Shown piece by piece: positions 1 to 6,542 of a DNA stretch of 8,900 nucleotides. The stretch is from DATAEU01 sp046735355 (GTDB taxonomy: Bacteria > Actinomycetota > UBA4738 > HRBIN12). Under the pieces are notes generated by a model, which did no database searches, was not told the DNA's origin, and saw only the letters and a list, made by a program, of their open reading frames with translations. The stretch covers positions 1 through 8,900 of the forward strand of contig JBKPTC010000164.1 in assembly GCA_046735355.1 (NCBI GenBank), given 5' to 3'. The position numbers were made by a program, and so were the translations under genes. How positions within the stretch are numbered: the stretch's first letter is position 1; every line of letters starts with the position of its first letter.

Positions 1-80
1 ACACCGGACCGCGCATCTCGATCGACTCGGACGGGGTCTGGCGGAGCTATCTCGAGGGCGGCGTCAACCAGCCCGCCTGA
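1..80 (+). CDS. C-terminal end of an unidentified protein (5' end outside window)
   Basis: The frame starting at base 3 is open from the window edge to a TGA at 78-80 and encodes about 25 residues (TGPRISIDSDGVWRSYLEGG, then VNQPA). Almost every codon in it (23 of 25) ends in G or C, as in the other genes here, which is the main reason to call it coding. The fragment is too short to assign a family. Its last 17 bases overlap tail to tail with the end of the minus-strand SRPBCC gene. A chance open frame is possible, because another plus-strand frame is also open here. Confidence 0.55.
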   Translation, partial: TGPRISIDSDGVWRSYLEGGVNQPA

Positions 81-438
81 GCAACCGCGACAGCGATCGT
101 CGCGCGAACAGCAGGTACGCGAACGCGACCGGGCCCCACGCGTCGATCGTGACGAGGCCGAACCCCTCGTCGACCTGATGATCGACGACGATCGCGAACC
201 GGCCGAGCCGGAGCTGCCGCGTCCACGCGGGGCCGCGGTCGTCGACCTCGAGCACGTCGAATCGGACGCGAACGCCGCCGCGCAACACCAGCCGACCCTC
301 GAGCCCCGGTCGCAACGCGCCGCGCGCATCGACCTGTCGAACGAGCGCCATCCACTCGGGCCAGCGGCCGGGGTCGCGGCAGCGCGACCACATCTCGTAC
401 TTGCCGGCGGGACCGCGGCGCGCGACGCGGATGTTCAC
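64..438 (-). CDS. SRPBCC / polyketide cyclase-like small ligand-binding protein
   Basis: The gene encodes 124 residues starting at GTG (436-438) and ending at TGA (64-66). The layout fits the SRPBCC (START/Bet v1-like) fold. An N-terminal strand is followed by the helix motif DPGRWPEWM (residues 22-30), then alternating beta strands with a Gly-rich turn (LRPGLEGRLVLRGG, 42-55), FDVLEVDD (60-67), a DHQVDEGFG strand (86-94), and a long C-terminal helix beginning WGPVAFAYLLFARRSL. Members bind hydrophobic ligands in a cavity or act as cyclases, and many have no known ligand; none can be named here. It is slightly short for the family (about 140-150). There is no signal peptide or membrane segment, so it is probably cytoplasmic. 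It starts 22 bases after the peptidase stop, which suggests cotranscription. Confidence 0.72.
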   Translation of the reverse strand: MNIRVARRGPAGKYEMWSRCRDPGRWPEWMALVRQVDARGALRPGLEGRLVLRGGVRVRFDVLEVDDRGPAWTRQLRLGRFAIVVDHQVDEGFGLVTIDAWGPVAFAYLLFARRSLSRLLRRAG

Positions 439-442
439 GCCG

Positions 443-446
443 CTCC
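443..446 (-). promoter_or_regulatory. Possible ribosome binding site for the SRPBCC gene
   Basis: On the minus strand GGAG lies 4 bases before the GTG at 438. The spacing is short, but it is the best match in the 22-base gap and supports this start. The short gap also allows translational coupling to the upstream peptidase gene. Confidence 0.4.
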
Positions 447-460
447 GACGCGTCCGGGCG

Positions 461-2272
461 TCAGCCCGAGATGTGCTTCAGGACGAAGCCGAGCACCGCG
501 CGCCACTGCGCAGTCTCCTCGTCGACGACGTACGACGAGTGGCCGGTTCCGTAGGTGTAGACCGTCGGCTCGCCGCCCGCGCGCTTGTACGCCTCGACGT
601 AGTTGAAGGCCTGCCCCGGCACGCACCGGGTGTCGTTCTCGCCGATCAGGAACATCACCGGCGCCTTGACGCGGTCGACGTACGTGATCGGCGAGATCTT
701 CTGGACGAACTCCGGGATGTCGTGCACGACGCCGCCGATCAGCGAACGGTCGTACGCCTGCAGCGACGGCGCAGACCCGTCGTAGGACTCCATGTAGTCA
801 CCGACCGGCACGCCGGCCACGCCCGCGCGCCAGCGATCCGGGTGCAGCCCGACCGCCATCAGCGTCACGTAGCCGCCCCACGACCATCCGCCGACGACGG
901 CTCGGTTCGGATCCGCGATCCCGCGCCCGATCAGGTCGTCGAGGCCCGCGACGGTGTCCTCGACCTCCGGGAACCCGATGTTCCGGATGATGTGGTCGCG
1001 CCATCTCGTGCCGTAGCCGGTCGAGCCGCGGTAGTTCACGATGCCGACCGCGATCCCGTGGTCGACGAACATCTGCACGTCGGGCCACCACTCGTCGCAG
1101 TACAGCCACGACGGTCCGCCGTGCACCTTCATGTACACCGGCCACGGCCCCTCGCCCGGCGGGGTGACGACCCACCCGTGGACGGTCTCGCCCGCCGGAT
1201 TGGTGAACGTCCAGGAGCGGTACGGCCGTCCGCCGGGCGCGCGCTCGCCCTCGGGGACGAGGATCTCCACGCCCTCGTCGTCGAGCAGCCTCGACGCCCG
1301 ATGCCCGCTCGAGGTCCGCAGCCACACCTGCCCGTTCGGGCGAACGCCGGCCCCGTACACCACGCCGATCGGATGCGGGATCTCGACGAGACTTCCGGTC
1401 TCGATGTCGTACCGGTGCAGCCGGTCGCGACCGCGGAACCGCTGACACACCAGCAACGACCGCGCGTCGGGATACCACTCGATCGGCCAAAGCTCGCCCG
1501 GAACGTCGAGCGCGATGTCCGTCCGCTCGCCGGTCGTCGGGTTCCAGATCCCCGGCCGATGCAGGTCCTCACGCTCGTGTGCGATCGCGAGGCGTTGATC
1601 CCCCTCGATGGGCGACCACGCGTACGCGTACAGCCCGAGCCCGCGGTCGGCGAGCTCCGCGACGACGCCTCCGGTCGCCGGGTCGAGCACCACCAACTTC
1701 CGGTGGATGTTGTCGCCGTCCTGCGCGACCTGGATGCAGAGCATCGACTCGTCGGCCGAGAGCCCTGACAGCTCCGAGCCCTCCATCTCGTAGTCGTGCT
1801 GACCGATCGAGACCGCGTCCACGTCGCGGTACAGCTCCTTGGCCGGCCCGCCGTCGGTCGACACGTACAACGCGAAGCCGCCGCGGTCGGCCAGGACGGC
1901 AGCGATGACTCGGCGACCGACGGCCAGGCCGTCCGGCCACCCGATGGGCGCCTCGGGGAGAAGCGGCTCGGCGCCGCCCCCCTCGAACGGCGCCGAGACC
2001 CAGACACCGGACTCGTCGCCGGTCTCGTCGCGGAACCACACGGCGCGCGATCCGTCCGCCGTGACCGTGGCGTACATGACGCCGACGGCCTCGTCACTCA
2101 CGATCCTCCGCTCACCGGTGGCGACGTTCCACACGTGCGCCTGGAACGCGCCGCTCTCGTCGGACGTGACGACGACGCGGTCCGGCGAGCGCCTGGACCA
2201 TGCGGGAAAGGTGACGGACGGGGCTCGGAAGCGCCGTTCCCACAGCGGGGCATGACCGTCCTGCGGGCTCAT
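461..2272 (-). CDS. S9 family peptidase (prolyl oligopeptidase / acylaminoacyl-peptidase type)
   Basis: This serine peptidase cleaves short peptides, and its beta-propeller restricts access to the active site. Numbered from the ATG at 2272 it has 603 residues, within the usual family range. Residues about 15-340 form the propeller, seen as repeated strands with WNVATGER, VLDPATGG, WNPTTGER and YDIETGS turns. Residues about 350-603 form the alpha/beta hydrolase domain. Visible motifs are MKVHGGP (381-387, oxyanion region), NYRGSTGYG, and the nucleophile elbow GGWSWGG with Ser464. Asp547 (in GENDTRCV) and His578 (in GTGHS) complete the triad. There is no signal peptide, so it is probably cytoplasmic. 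An in-frame GTG at 2290 would add six residues, but neither start has a good Shine-Dalgarno; the ATG is preferred because a TANNNT element sits 8 bases upstream. Substrate specificity cannot be read from the sequence. Confidence 0.93.
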   Translation of the reverse strand: MSPQDGHAPLWERRFRAPSVTFPAWSRRSPDRVVVTSDESGAFQAHVWNVATGERRIVSDEAVGVMYATVTADGSRAVWFRDETGDESGVWVSAPFEGGGAEPLLPEAPIGWPDGLAVGRRVIAAVLADRGGFALYVSTDGGPAKELYRDVDAVSIGQHDYEMEGSELSGLSADESMLCIQVAQDGDNIHRKLVVLDPATGGVVAELADRGLGLYAYAWSPIEGDQRLAIAHEREDLHRPGIWNPTTGERTDIALDVPGELWPIEWYPDARSLLVCQRFRGRDRLHRYDIETGSLVEIPHPIGVVYGAGVRPNGQVWLRTSSGHRASRLLDDEGVEILVPEGERAPGGRPYRSWTFTNPAGETVHGWVVTPPGEGPWPVYMKVHGGPSWLYCDEWWPDVQMFVDHGIAVGIVNYRGSTGYGTRWRDHIIRNIGFPEVEDTVAGLDDLIGRGIADPNRAVVGGWSWGGYVTLMAVGLHPDRWRAGVAGVPVGDYMESYDGSAPSLQAYDRSLIGGVVHDIPEFVQKISPITYVDRVKAPVMFLIGENDTRCVPGQAFNYVEAYKRAGGEPTVYTYGTGHSSYVVDEETAQWRAVLGFVLKHISG

Positions 2273-2280
2273 CGGCGCGG

Positions 2281-2286
2281 AGGCTA
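2281..2286 (-). promoter_or_regulatory. Candidate -10 element for a leaderless peptidase transcript
   Basis: On the minus strand TAGCCT (TANNNT) is followed by 8 bases and then the ATG at 2272. No Shine-Dalgarno is visible. In actinobacteria this arrangement is common for leaderless mRNAs, where transcription starts at the A of the start codon. No convincing -35 is seen. A six-base match in GC-rich DNA is weak evidence alone. Confidence 0.35.
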
Positions 2287-2333
2287 GCACGGCGGCGCGC
2301 GACGACGCGACCGGACCGTCCCTCGCGTGTCGT

Positions 2334-2990
2334 TCAGGCGTGGGCCGTAGCGCCTCGAGGAGACGGGCCGCCGTGTGTCGGCGATCCGCGATCCGTTCCG
2401 GCGTTCGAGCCGGGATCGGCGCCGCCGTTCGTGTCGTTTCCGTGGTCGCCGTCGTGGCCGTTCCCGTGGATCACGTCGACCCCTCCGGACCCGTCCGAGC
2501 CGCCGCCCGCTCCGTCGTTCGAGCCGCTCGTGCCGTCGCGTCCGCCGCCCGCGTGATGGTGAGCCGACGGCGCGTGGCCGGTCGGCTGGCCGCCATGCGA
2601 CCCGAGCGGGGGTTGCGCTCCGTTCGCCTGGGCGGACGCGTGATCGGCGACGAGATACCCGATCGCCGTCGCGAGACCGCCGCCGTCGCCACACCGTCCC
2701 ACGACGTGGATCGCGTGGGCGAGCGGCTCGTGTGAGGTCGCCCAGCCGGGCACCGGCGTCACCGGGTCGCATCCGGCGGAGCTCGCGTCCGCACCCGAGC
2801 CGTCGCGCGGTGGAGCGGACGACGACGACACCTGGGCCGGGGCGGATGACTCGGTCGCCGTCGCGGCCGGCGAGCGGTGCGTGCCCGTCCGGGCCTCGTG
2901 CCCGGCGGGGCTCGCCATCGCCAGCCCGGCGCCCAGCAGCACACCGAGGGCGATCAGGACGGGCAGCGTGCGGTGCTCGTGTCGGATCAT
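2334..2990 (-). CDS. Small secreted Gly/Ser/His/Asp-rich protein of unknown function
   Basis: The product is a predicted exported protein of 218 residues from the ATG at 2990. The frame stays open upstream to 3194, but that extension is Arg-rich shadow sequence overlapping the CoxL gene. Starting at this Met gives a clean signal peptide: MIRHEHRT, a hydrophobic core LPVLIALGVLLGAGLAMA, and a likely cut after AMA (26/27). The mature protein has a Ser/Ala/Thr-rich linker, then a more ordered part (about 72-120) with Cys74 and Cys100 flanking GWATSHEPLAHAIHVVGR. The tail from about 125 is very low in complexity: Gly with His, Asp, Ser and Asn, including HHH at 144-146. Two cysteines in an exported protein could form a disulfide, and the His/Asp-rich tail could bind metal; both are inference. 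I recognise no family. It has no transmembrane anchor or sortase signal. It lies between the CoxL and peptidase genes on the same strand. Confidence 0.7.
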   Translation of the reverse strand: MIRHEHRTLPVLIALGVLLGAGLAMASPAGHEARTGTHRSPAATATESSAPAQVSSSSAPPRDGSGADASSAGCDPVTPVPGWATSHEPLAHAIHVVGRCGDGGGLATAIGYLVADHASAQANGAQPPLGSHGGQPTGHAPSAHHHAGGGRDGTSGSNDGAGGGSDGSGGVDVIHGNGHDGDHGNDTNGGADPGSNAGTDRGSPTHGGPSPRGATAHA

Positions 2991-3033
2991 GACTATCTGG
3001 AATGGTTGTCGGCTCGGGCGCCCGCGGACTGGA

Positions 3034-3051
3034 GTCCCCCGGCCGGGGGAC
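3034..3051. terminator. Perfect 18-base palindrome behind the CoxL gene, possible terminator or attenuator
   Basis: GTCCCCCGGCCGGGGGAC is its own reverse complement. It begins 3 bases past the CoxL stop codon on the minus strand. In RNA it gives a 7-base-pair GC stem with a GGCC loop. No T-run follows, so it is not a textbook intrinsic terminator, although U-less hairpins are often proposed in high-GC actinobacteria. An alternative stem, GGACT/AGTCC (3026-3037), overlaps it and could compete. It could instead be a protein-binding site or protect the 3' end. Confidence 0.45.
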
Positions 3052-3054
3052 GCG

Positions 3055-5349
3055 TCAGGCGCGAGCCGCTCGGATCGCCCGACAGATCCGCTCCGGCGAC
3101 AGCGGCATGTCGATGTGCCGGACGCCCAGATGCGCGATCGCGTCGACGACCGCGTTCTGCACCGCCGGCGTCGAACCGACGGTTCCCGACTCACCGATCC
3201 CCTTCGCGCCGAGCGGATTGAGCGGCGTCGGGGTCTGCGTCTGCGACGTCTCGAAGGACGGGAGCTCCGCGGCGGTGGGCATGAGGTAGCTGGTCAGCGT
3301 CGTGGTGAGCGGCGTCCCGAGCTCGTCGTACTCCACGCCCTCGAACAGCGCCTGTGCGATCCCCTGCGCGAGTCCGCCGTGAACCTGCCCCTGCGCGAGC
3401 ATGGGGTTGAGGACGCGTCCGCAGTCGTCGACGGCGACGAGCCGCAGCAGCGCGACCGCGCCGGTCTCGGTGTCGACCTCGACGACCGCGACGTGCGCCC
3501 CGAACGGAAACGTGGCCTCGCGCTGCTGGAACTTGCCCGCCGCGACGAGGCCGCGCCGCCCGGCGCCGTCGCCGGTCCCGTCCTCGTCCGCGTCGGAGCC
3601 GAAGCGCGCGAGATCTCCCCACGCGATCGCGGTGTCCGGCGCGCCGGCGACGCCGAGCCCGACGCCCTCGTGCACGACCACGTCCTCCTCGGCGACCTCG
3701 AGCTCCCGCGCCGCGACCGACGTCGCCATGCGGAGGACCTGCTCGGTCGCGTCGTACACGGCGCTGCCGCCGAGCTGCAGCGATCGCGAGCCGAACGTTC
3801 CCTCGCCGCGCGGCACGACGCCCGTGTCGGAGTGGATCACGCGGACCCGTTCGATCGGAACGCCGAGGATCCCGCCCGCGATCTGCGCCAGCGACGTCTC
3901 GTGACCCTGCCCGTGCGGCGAGATGCCGGTGAGTACGGTCACGTTGCCGTTCGTGTCGACCCCGACGGAGCCGAACTCGCCGCCCGCCCACGCCGTGATC
4001 TCCACGTACGTGCTGAGGCCGATCCCGAGCTGGAGCCGGTCGCCGCGCGCGCGCCGATCGACCTGCTCGCGGCGCAGCTCGTCGTATCCGGATGTCCGGA
4101 GCGACGCGTCGAGCGCGCGTTCGTAGTCCCCGGTGTCGTACGTCGTGCCGACGGCGGTCTCGTGCGGGAACGCCTCGGGAGGGATGAGGTTCCGCCGTCG
4201 GACGTCCGCCGGATCCATCTCGAGCTCGGCGGCGAGCAGGTCCATCGCGCGCTCGAGCAGCGCCGTCGCCTCCGGCCGTCCGGCTCCGCGGTACGGCGCG
4301 ACCGGCGTCGCGTTCGTGACGACCGACCGCCCGCGCGACGCGATCCTCGGAACGCGGTACACGCCGGCGAGCATCATCCGCGTCGTCGAAGCGAGGTACG
4401 CGCCGATCGGATAGGCGCCGAGATCGGCGAGCAGGTCCACGCGGAGCCCCACGATCGAACCGTCGCGCCGAGCGCCGAGCTCGACGTGCTGCACCTGCGC
4501 CCGGCCGTGCGTCATCGCGACGAGGTTCTCGGACCGCGTCTCGATCCAGGCGACCGGGCGGCCGAGCCGGCGGACCGCGGCCGCGACGACCAGGTACTCC
4601 GGCGAGACGACGAGCTTGGCGCCGAAGCCGCCACCGACGTCGGGAGCGACAACGCGGACGTCGTCGTTGCGCATCCGGAGCGCGTCGGCGATGTCGGCAC
4701 GCACGTCGAACGGAATCTGCGTGGACACCCAGACGCGGAGCCGGCCGTCCTCCGGCGCGACGGCGATCGCGTTGGTCTCCATCGGCACCGCGGCGACCCG
4801 CTGGTTCACGAACCGGACGCGCACGACGATATCGGCGCCCGCGAGGACGTCCTCGTCCCAAGCGTTCTCGAACTCGTGGGCGACGTTGCTTCCGGCCGCG
4901 GGGAACAGCAGCGGCGCGCCGGCAGCGACCGCTGCCTCGGCGCCGACGACGACCGGCAGCGGATCGAGCTCGACCGTCACGAGCTCGGCCGCGTCCTCCG
5001 CCGCGGCGACGGACTCCGCGATGACCACGGCCACGGGATCGCCGACGTACCGGACGACGTCCGAGGCGAGGACGGGCCGCGCGAACGGTCCGCGCACGTT
5101 GCCCGACGGCGGCTGCGGATCGAGCGGCAGGTCGGACGCCGTCATCACCGCGACGACGCCGGGGGCGTCGAGCGCGGCCGACGCGTCGACGGAAACGACC
5201 CGCGCGTGCGCCGTCGTCGAGCGGACGAAGGCGGCCCGAAGGACGGCTGGATCCCCGGCGGTAAGGTTGTCGACGTACCGAGCCCGCCCCGTGAGGAACC
5301 GCCTGTCTTCGGTACGGTGGACCACGCTGCCGAAGATCGAGCTCGTCAT
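3055..5349 (-). CDS. Form II CoxL-like xanthine dehydrogenase family molybdopterin-binding subunit
   Basis: This is the large catalytic subunit of the molybdenum hydroxylase (CO dehydrogenase / xanthine oxidase) family, which carries the molybdopterin cytosine dinucleotide cofactor. It has 764 residues, close to full length. The start MTSSIFGSVV followed by EDRRFLTGRARYVD is the usual N terminus. The a/b hammerhead domain runs to about residue 130 and the Mo-binding domains follow. Visible motifs are DVGGGFGAK (237-245), PYRGAGRPE (352-360), GISPHGQGHETSLAQI (475-490) and KGIGESGTVGS (716-726), with Glu720 matching the catalytic glutamate. The PYRGAGR signature replaces the AYRCSFR loop of true form I CO dehydrogenase, so CO oxidation should not be assumed. 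Oddities: no FAD or 2Fe-2S subunit gene is adjacent, and a DADEDGTGD loop occurs at 586-594. No Shine-Dalgarno precedes the ATG. Family assignment is firm; substrate is unknown. Confidence 0.95.
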   Translation of the reverse strand: MTSSIFGSVVHRTEDRRFLTGRARYVDNLTAGDPAVLRAAFVRSTTAHARVVSVDASAALDAPGVVAVMTASDLPLDPQPPSGNVRGPFARPVLASDVVRYVGDPVAVVIAESVAAAEDAAELVTVELDPLPVVVGAEAAVAAGAPLLFPAAGSNVAHEFENAWDEDVLAGADIVVRVRFVNQRVAAVPMETNAIAVAPEDGRLRVWVSTQIPFDVRADIADALRMRNDDVRVVAPDVGGGFGAKLVVSPEYLVVAAAVRRLGRPVAWIETRSENLVAMTHGRAQVQHVELGARRDGSIVGLRVDLLADLGAYPIGAYLASTTRMMLAGVYRVPRIASRGRSVVTNATPVAPYRGAGRPEATALLERAMDLLAAELEMDPADVRRRNLIPPEAFPHETAVGTTYDTGDYERALDASLRTSGYDELRREQVDRRARGDRLQLGIGLSTYVEITAWAGGEFGSVGVDTNGNVTVLTGISPHGQGHETSLAQIAGGILGVPIERVRVIHSDTGVVPRGEGTFGSRSLQLGGSAVYDATEQVLRMATSVAARELEVAEEDVVVHEGVGLGVAGAPDTAIAWGDLARFGSDADEDGTGDGAGRRGLVAAGKFQQREATFPFGAHVAVVEVDTETGAVALLRLVAVDDCGRVLNPMLAQGQVHGGLAQGIAQALFEGVEYDELGTPLTTTLTSYLMPTAAELPSFETSQTQTPTPLNPLGAKGIGESGTVGSTPAVQNAVVDAIAHLGVRHIDMPLSPERICRAIRAARA

Positions 5350-5358
5350 CGCGGGCCA

Positions 5359-5364
5359 ACTGTA
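5359..5364 (-). promoter_or_regulatory. Candidate -10 element for the CoxL gene
   Basis: On the minus strand TACAGT (TANNNT) lies 9 bases before the CoxL ATG, with no Shine-Dalgarno between. This would give a leaderless or nearly leaderless transcript. It sits 1 base from the Shine-Dalgarno of the divergent sugar dehydrogenase gene, so the two 5' regions overlap. No good -35 is visible. Confidence 0.35.
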
Positions 5365-5365
5365 G

Positions 5366-5371
5366 AAGGAG
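5366..5371 (+). promoter_or_regulatory. Strong ribosome binding site of the sugar dehydrogenase gene
   Basis: AAGGAG is placed 7 bases before the ATG at 5379. It is the best Shine-Dalgarno in the window and fixes the start of the downstream gene. With the divergent ATG at 5349, only 29 bases separate the two genes. The plus-strand promoter must therefore lie within the CoxL coding sequence, for example near TACGGT at 5313-5318, which has no clear -35. Confidence 0.75.
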
Positions 5372-5378
5372 ACTCCCG

Positions 5379-6467
5379 ATGCGACGAACGATCGTCCGCT
5401 CCGTCATCGCGCTGTTCGTCGGTCTGATCGCGAGCGCCGGACCGCTCGCGCGATCGGCGTCGGCCGACATCACCGCGCATCCGGTCATCCCCGGACTCGA
5501 CGTCCCGACGGCGTTCACGTTCGGACCCGGCAACGTCATCTGGTACGTCGAGAAGGCCACGGGCGAGATCCGGACGTACGACCTCGACACCGATCACGAG
5601 TCACAGTTCGTCTCGATCGACGGCGTGAACGCCGACGGCGAACGAGGGATGCTGGGCATCGCGCTGCATCCGGCCTATCCCGCGCGTCCGTACGTGTACG
5701 TCTACGTCACACGGACGACGGGCGGGCGGCTGAAGAACCAGATCCTTCGCTTCACCGACTCCGGCGGCACCGGCACGGACCGGACCGTGATCTGGAGCGT
5801 TCGCGCGAGCGACACGCCGTATCACAACGGCGGGCACATCGCGTTCGGCCCGGACGCCATGCTGTACGCCGTCGTCGGCGAGGGCCACCAGCCGAGGAAC
5901 GCGCAGGACACGACGCACAACGACCGCGGAAAGGTCCTCCGCATGAAGCCGAACGGCCGTGTTCCGCGCACCAACCCGTTCGGGAACCGGATCTACTCCC
6001 ACGGCCTGCGTAACTCGTTCGGGTTCGCGTTCGACCCCGAGACGGGGCGCCTGTGGGAGACCGAGAACGGTCCGTCGTGCAACGACGAGATCAACCGCAT
6101 CGTCAAGGGCCGCAACTACGGCTGGGGCCCGCACGAGACGTGCGCCGGCACGGCGCCGCGGAACACCAACCAGGACGGACGGCATCCGGCGCTGCCGAAG
6201 CTCTGGTACACGCCGACCATCGCGCCGACGGGCGCGGCGTTCTGCGACGGCTGCCGCCTCGGCAAGCGGAGCGACGGGGCGCTGTTCTTCGGCGCGCACA
6301 ACACCGGACAGATCCGTCGGGTGCGGTTGAACGCCAAGCGCACGGACGTCCGCGGACAGGGGGTCGTGTACACGAGCGGCGCCGGGATCCTGTCGGTCGA
6401 GGCCGCACCCGGCGGCCGGCTCTACTTCAGCGACGACACCGGGATCTATCGGCTGGCGCGCTCCTAG
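5379..6467 (+). CDS. Secreted PQQ-dependent sugar dehydrogenase (sGDH/Asd-type beta-propeller)
   Basis: Members of this family oxidise aldose sugars outside the cytoplasm with PQQ and calcium in a six-bladed propeller. The protein has 362 residues, typical for the family. The signal peptide is MRRTIVRS, then the hydrophobic stretch VIALFVGLIASAG, with a likely cut after SASA near residue 29. Conserved stretches in order are ERGMLGIALHP (88-98), YHNGGHIAFGPD (148-159), HGLRNSFGFAFDP (208-220), WETENGPSCNDEIN (226-239) and GRNYGWG (244-250). By alignment from memory, His149 matches the catalytic base and Arg211 the PQQ-contacting arginine of Acinetobacter soluble glucose dehydrogenase. Four cysteines (234, 255, 289, 292) include a CDGC pair that could form disulfides. 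The native substrate is unknown, and some family members are assigned PQQ use only by homology. Start choice rests on AAGGAG and the signal peptide. Confidence 0.93.
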   Translation: MRRTIVRSVIALFVGLIASAGPLARSASADITAHPVIPGLDVPTAFTFGPGNVIWYVEKATGEIRTYDLDTDHESQFVSIDGVNADGERGMLGIALHPAYPARPYVYVYVTRTTGGRLKNQILRFTDSGGTGTDRTVIWSVRASDTPYHNGGHIAFGPDAMLYAVVGEGHQPRNAQDTTHNDRGKVLRMKPNGRVPRTNPFGNRIYSHGLRNSFGFAFDPETGRLWETENGPSCNDEINRIVKGRNYGWGPHETCAGTAPRNTNQDGRHPALPKLWYTPTIAPTGAAFCDGCRLGKRSDGALFFGAHNTGQIRRVRLNAKRTDVRGQGVVYTSGAGILSVEAAPGGRLYFSDDTGIYRLARS

Positions 6468-6501
6468 GCCTCGACGCCCGGCACCTCGGCAGCCCTATCC
6501 G

Positions 6502-6513
6502 CCGGCGCGCCGG
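6502..6513. other. Short GC palindrome between the sugar dehydrogenase and the Cys/His protein
   Basis: CCGGCGCGCCGG is a perfect 12-base palindrome 34 bases past the sugar dehydrogenase stop. It could form a small hairpin, but no T-run follows and such palindromes arise readily in GC-rich DNA. The 75-base gap holds nothing else convincing except the ribosome binding site at its end. Confidence 0.25.
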
Positions 6514-6531
6514 GCGCGTACGCTCGACGTC

Positions 6532-6536
6532 GGAGG
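6532..6536 (+). promoter_or_regulatory. Ribosome binding site deciding the GTG start at 6543
   Basis: GGAGG lies 6 bases before GTG at 6543. This favours the GTG over the in-frame ATG at 6567, which has no comparable site. Confidence 0.6.
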
Positions 6537-6542
6537 CCGCCC

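Noticed and set aside
401..1768. Plus-strand open frame (455 codons) antisense to the S9 peptidase
   Set aside because: It has no recognisable domain and an Arg/Val/Asp composition typical of antisense frames in GC-rich genes. The minus-strand frame carries a complete catalytic triad.
2375..2992. Plus-strand Arg/Ser-rich open frame over the secreted protein gene
   Set aside because: It lacks a signal peptide, domain or ribosome binding site; the minus-strand frame has a clean signal peptide at its ATG.
2991..3194. N-terminal extension of the secreted protein upstream of the ATG at 2990
   Set aside because: The added 68 residues are Arg/Ser-rich, overlap the end of the CoxL gene and would bury the signal peptide internally.
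3055..5349. Calling the CoxL-like gene a true aerobic CO dehydrogenase
   Set aside because: The active-site loop reads PYRGAGR (form II) instead of AYRCSFR (form I), and no CoxM or CoxS gene is adjacent.
2881..5427. Long plus-strand open frame (848 codons) antisense to the CoxL gene
   Set aside because: Its translation is Arg/Asp-rich with no domain, and it mirrors the GC-biased codons of the real minus-strand gene, which has every expected family motif. A competing minus-strand frame at 3191-5590 is rejected for the same reason.
6502..6513. Intrinsic terminator after the sugar dehydrogenase gene
   Set aside because: The 12-base palindrome has no T-run and short GC palindromes are frequent in this composition, so it is listed only as a palindrome.
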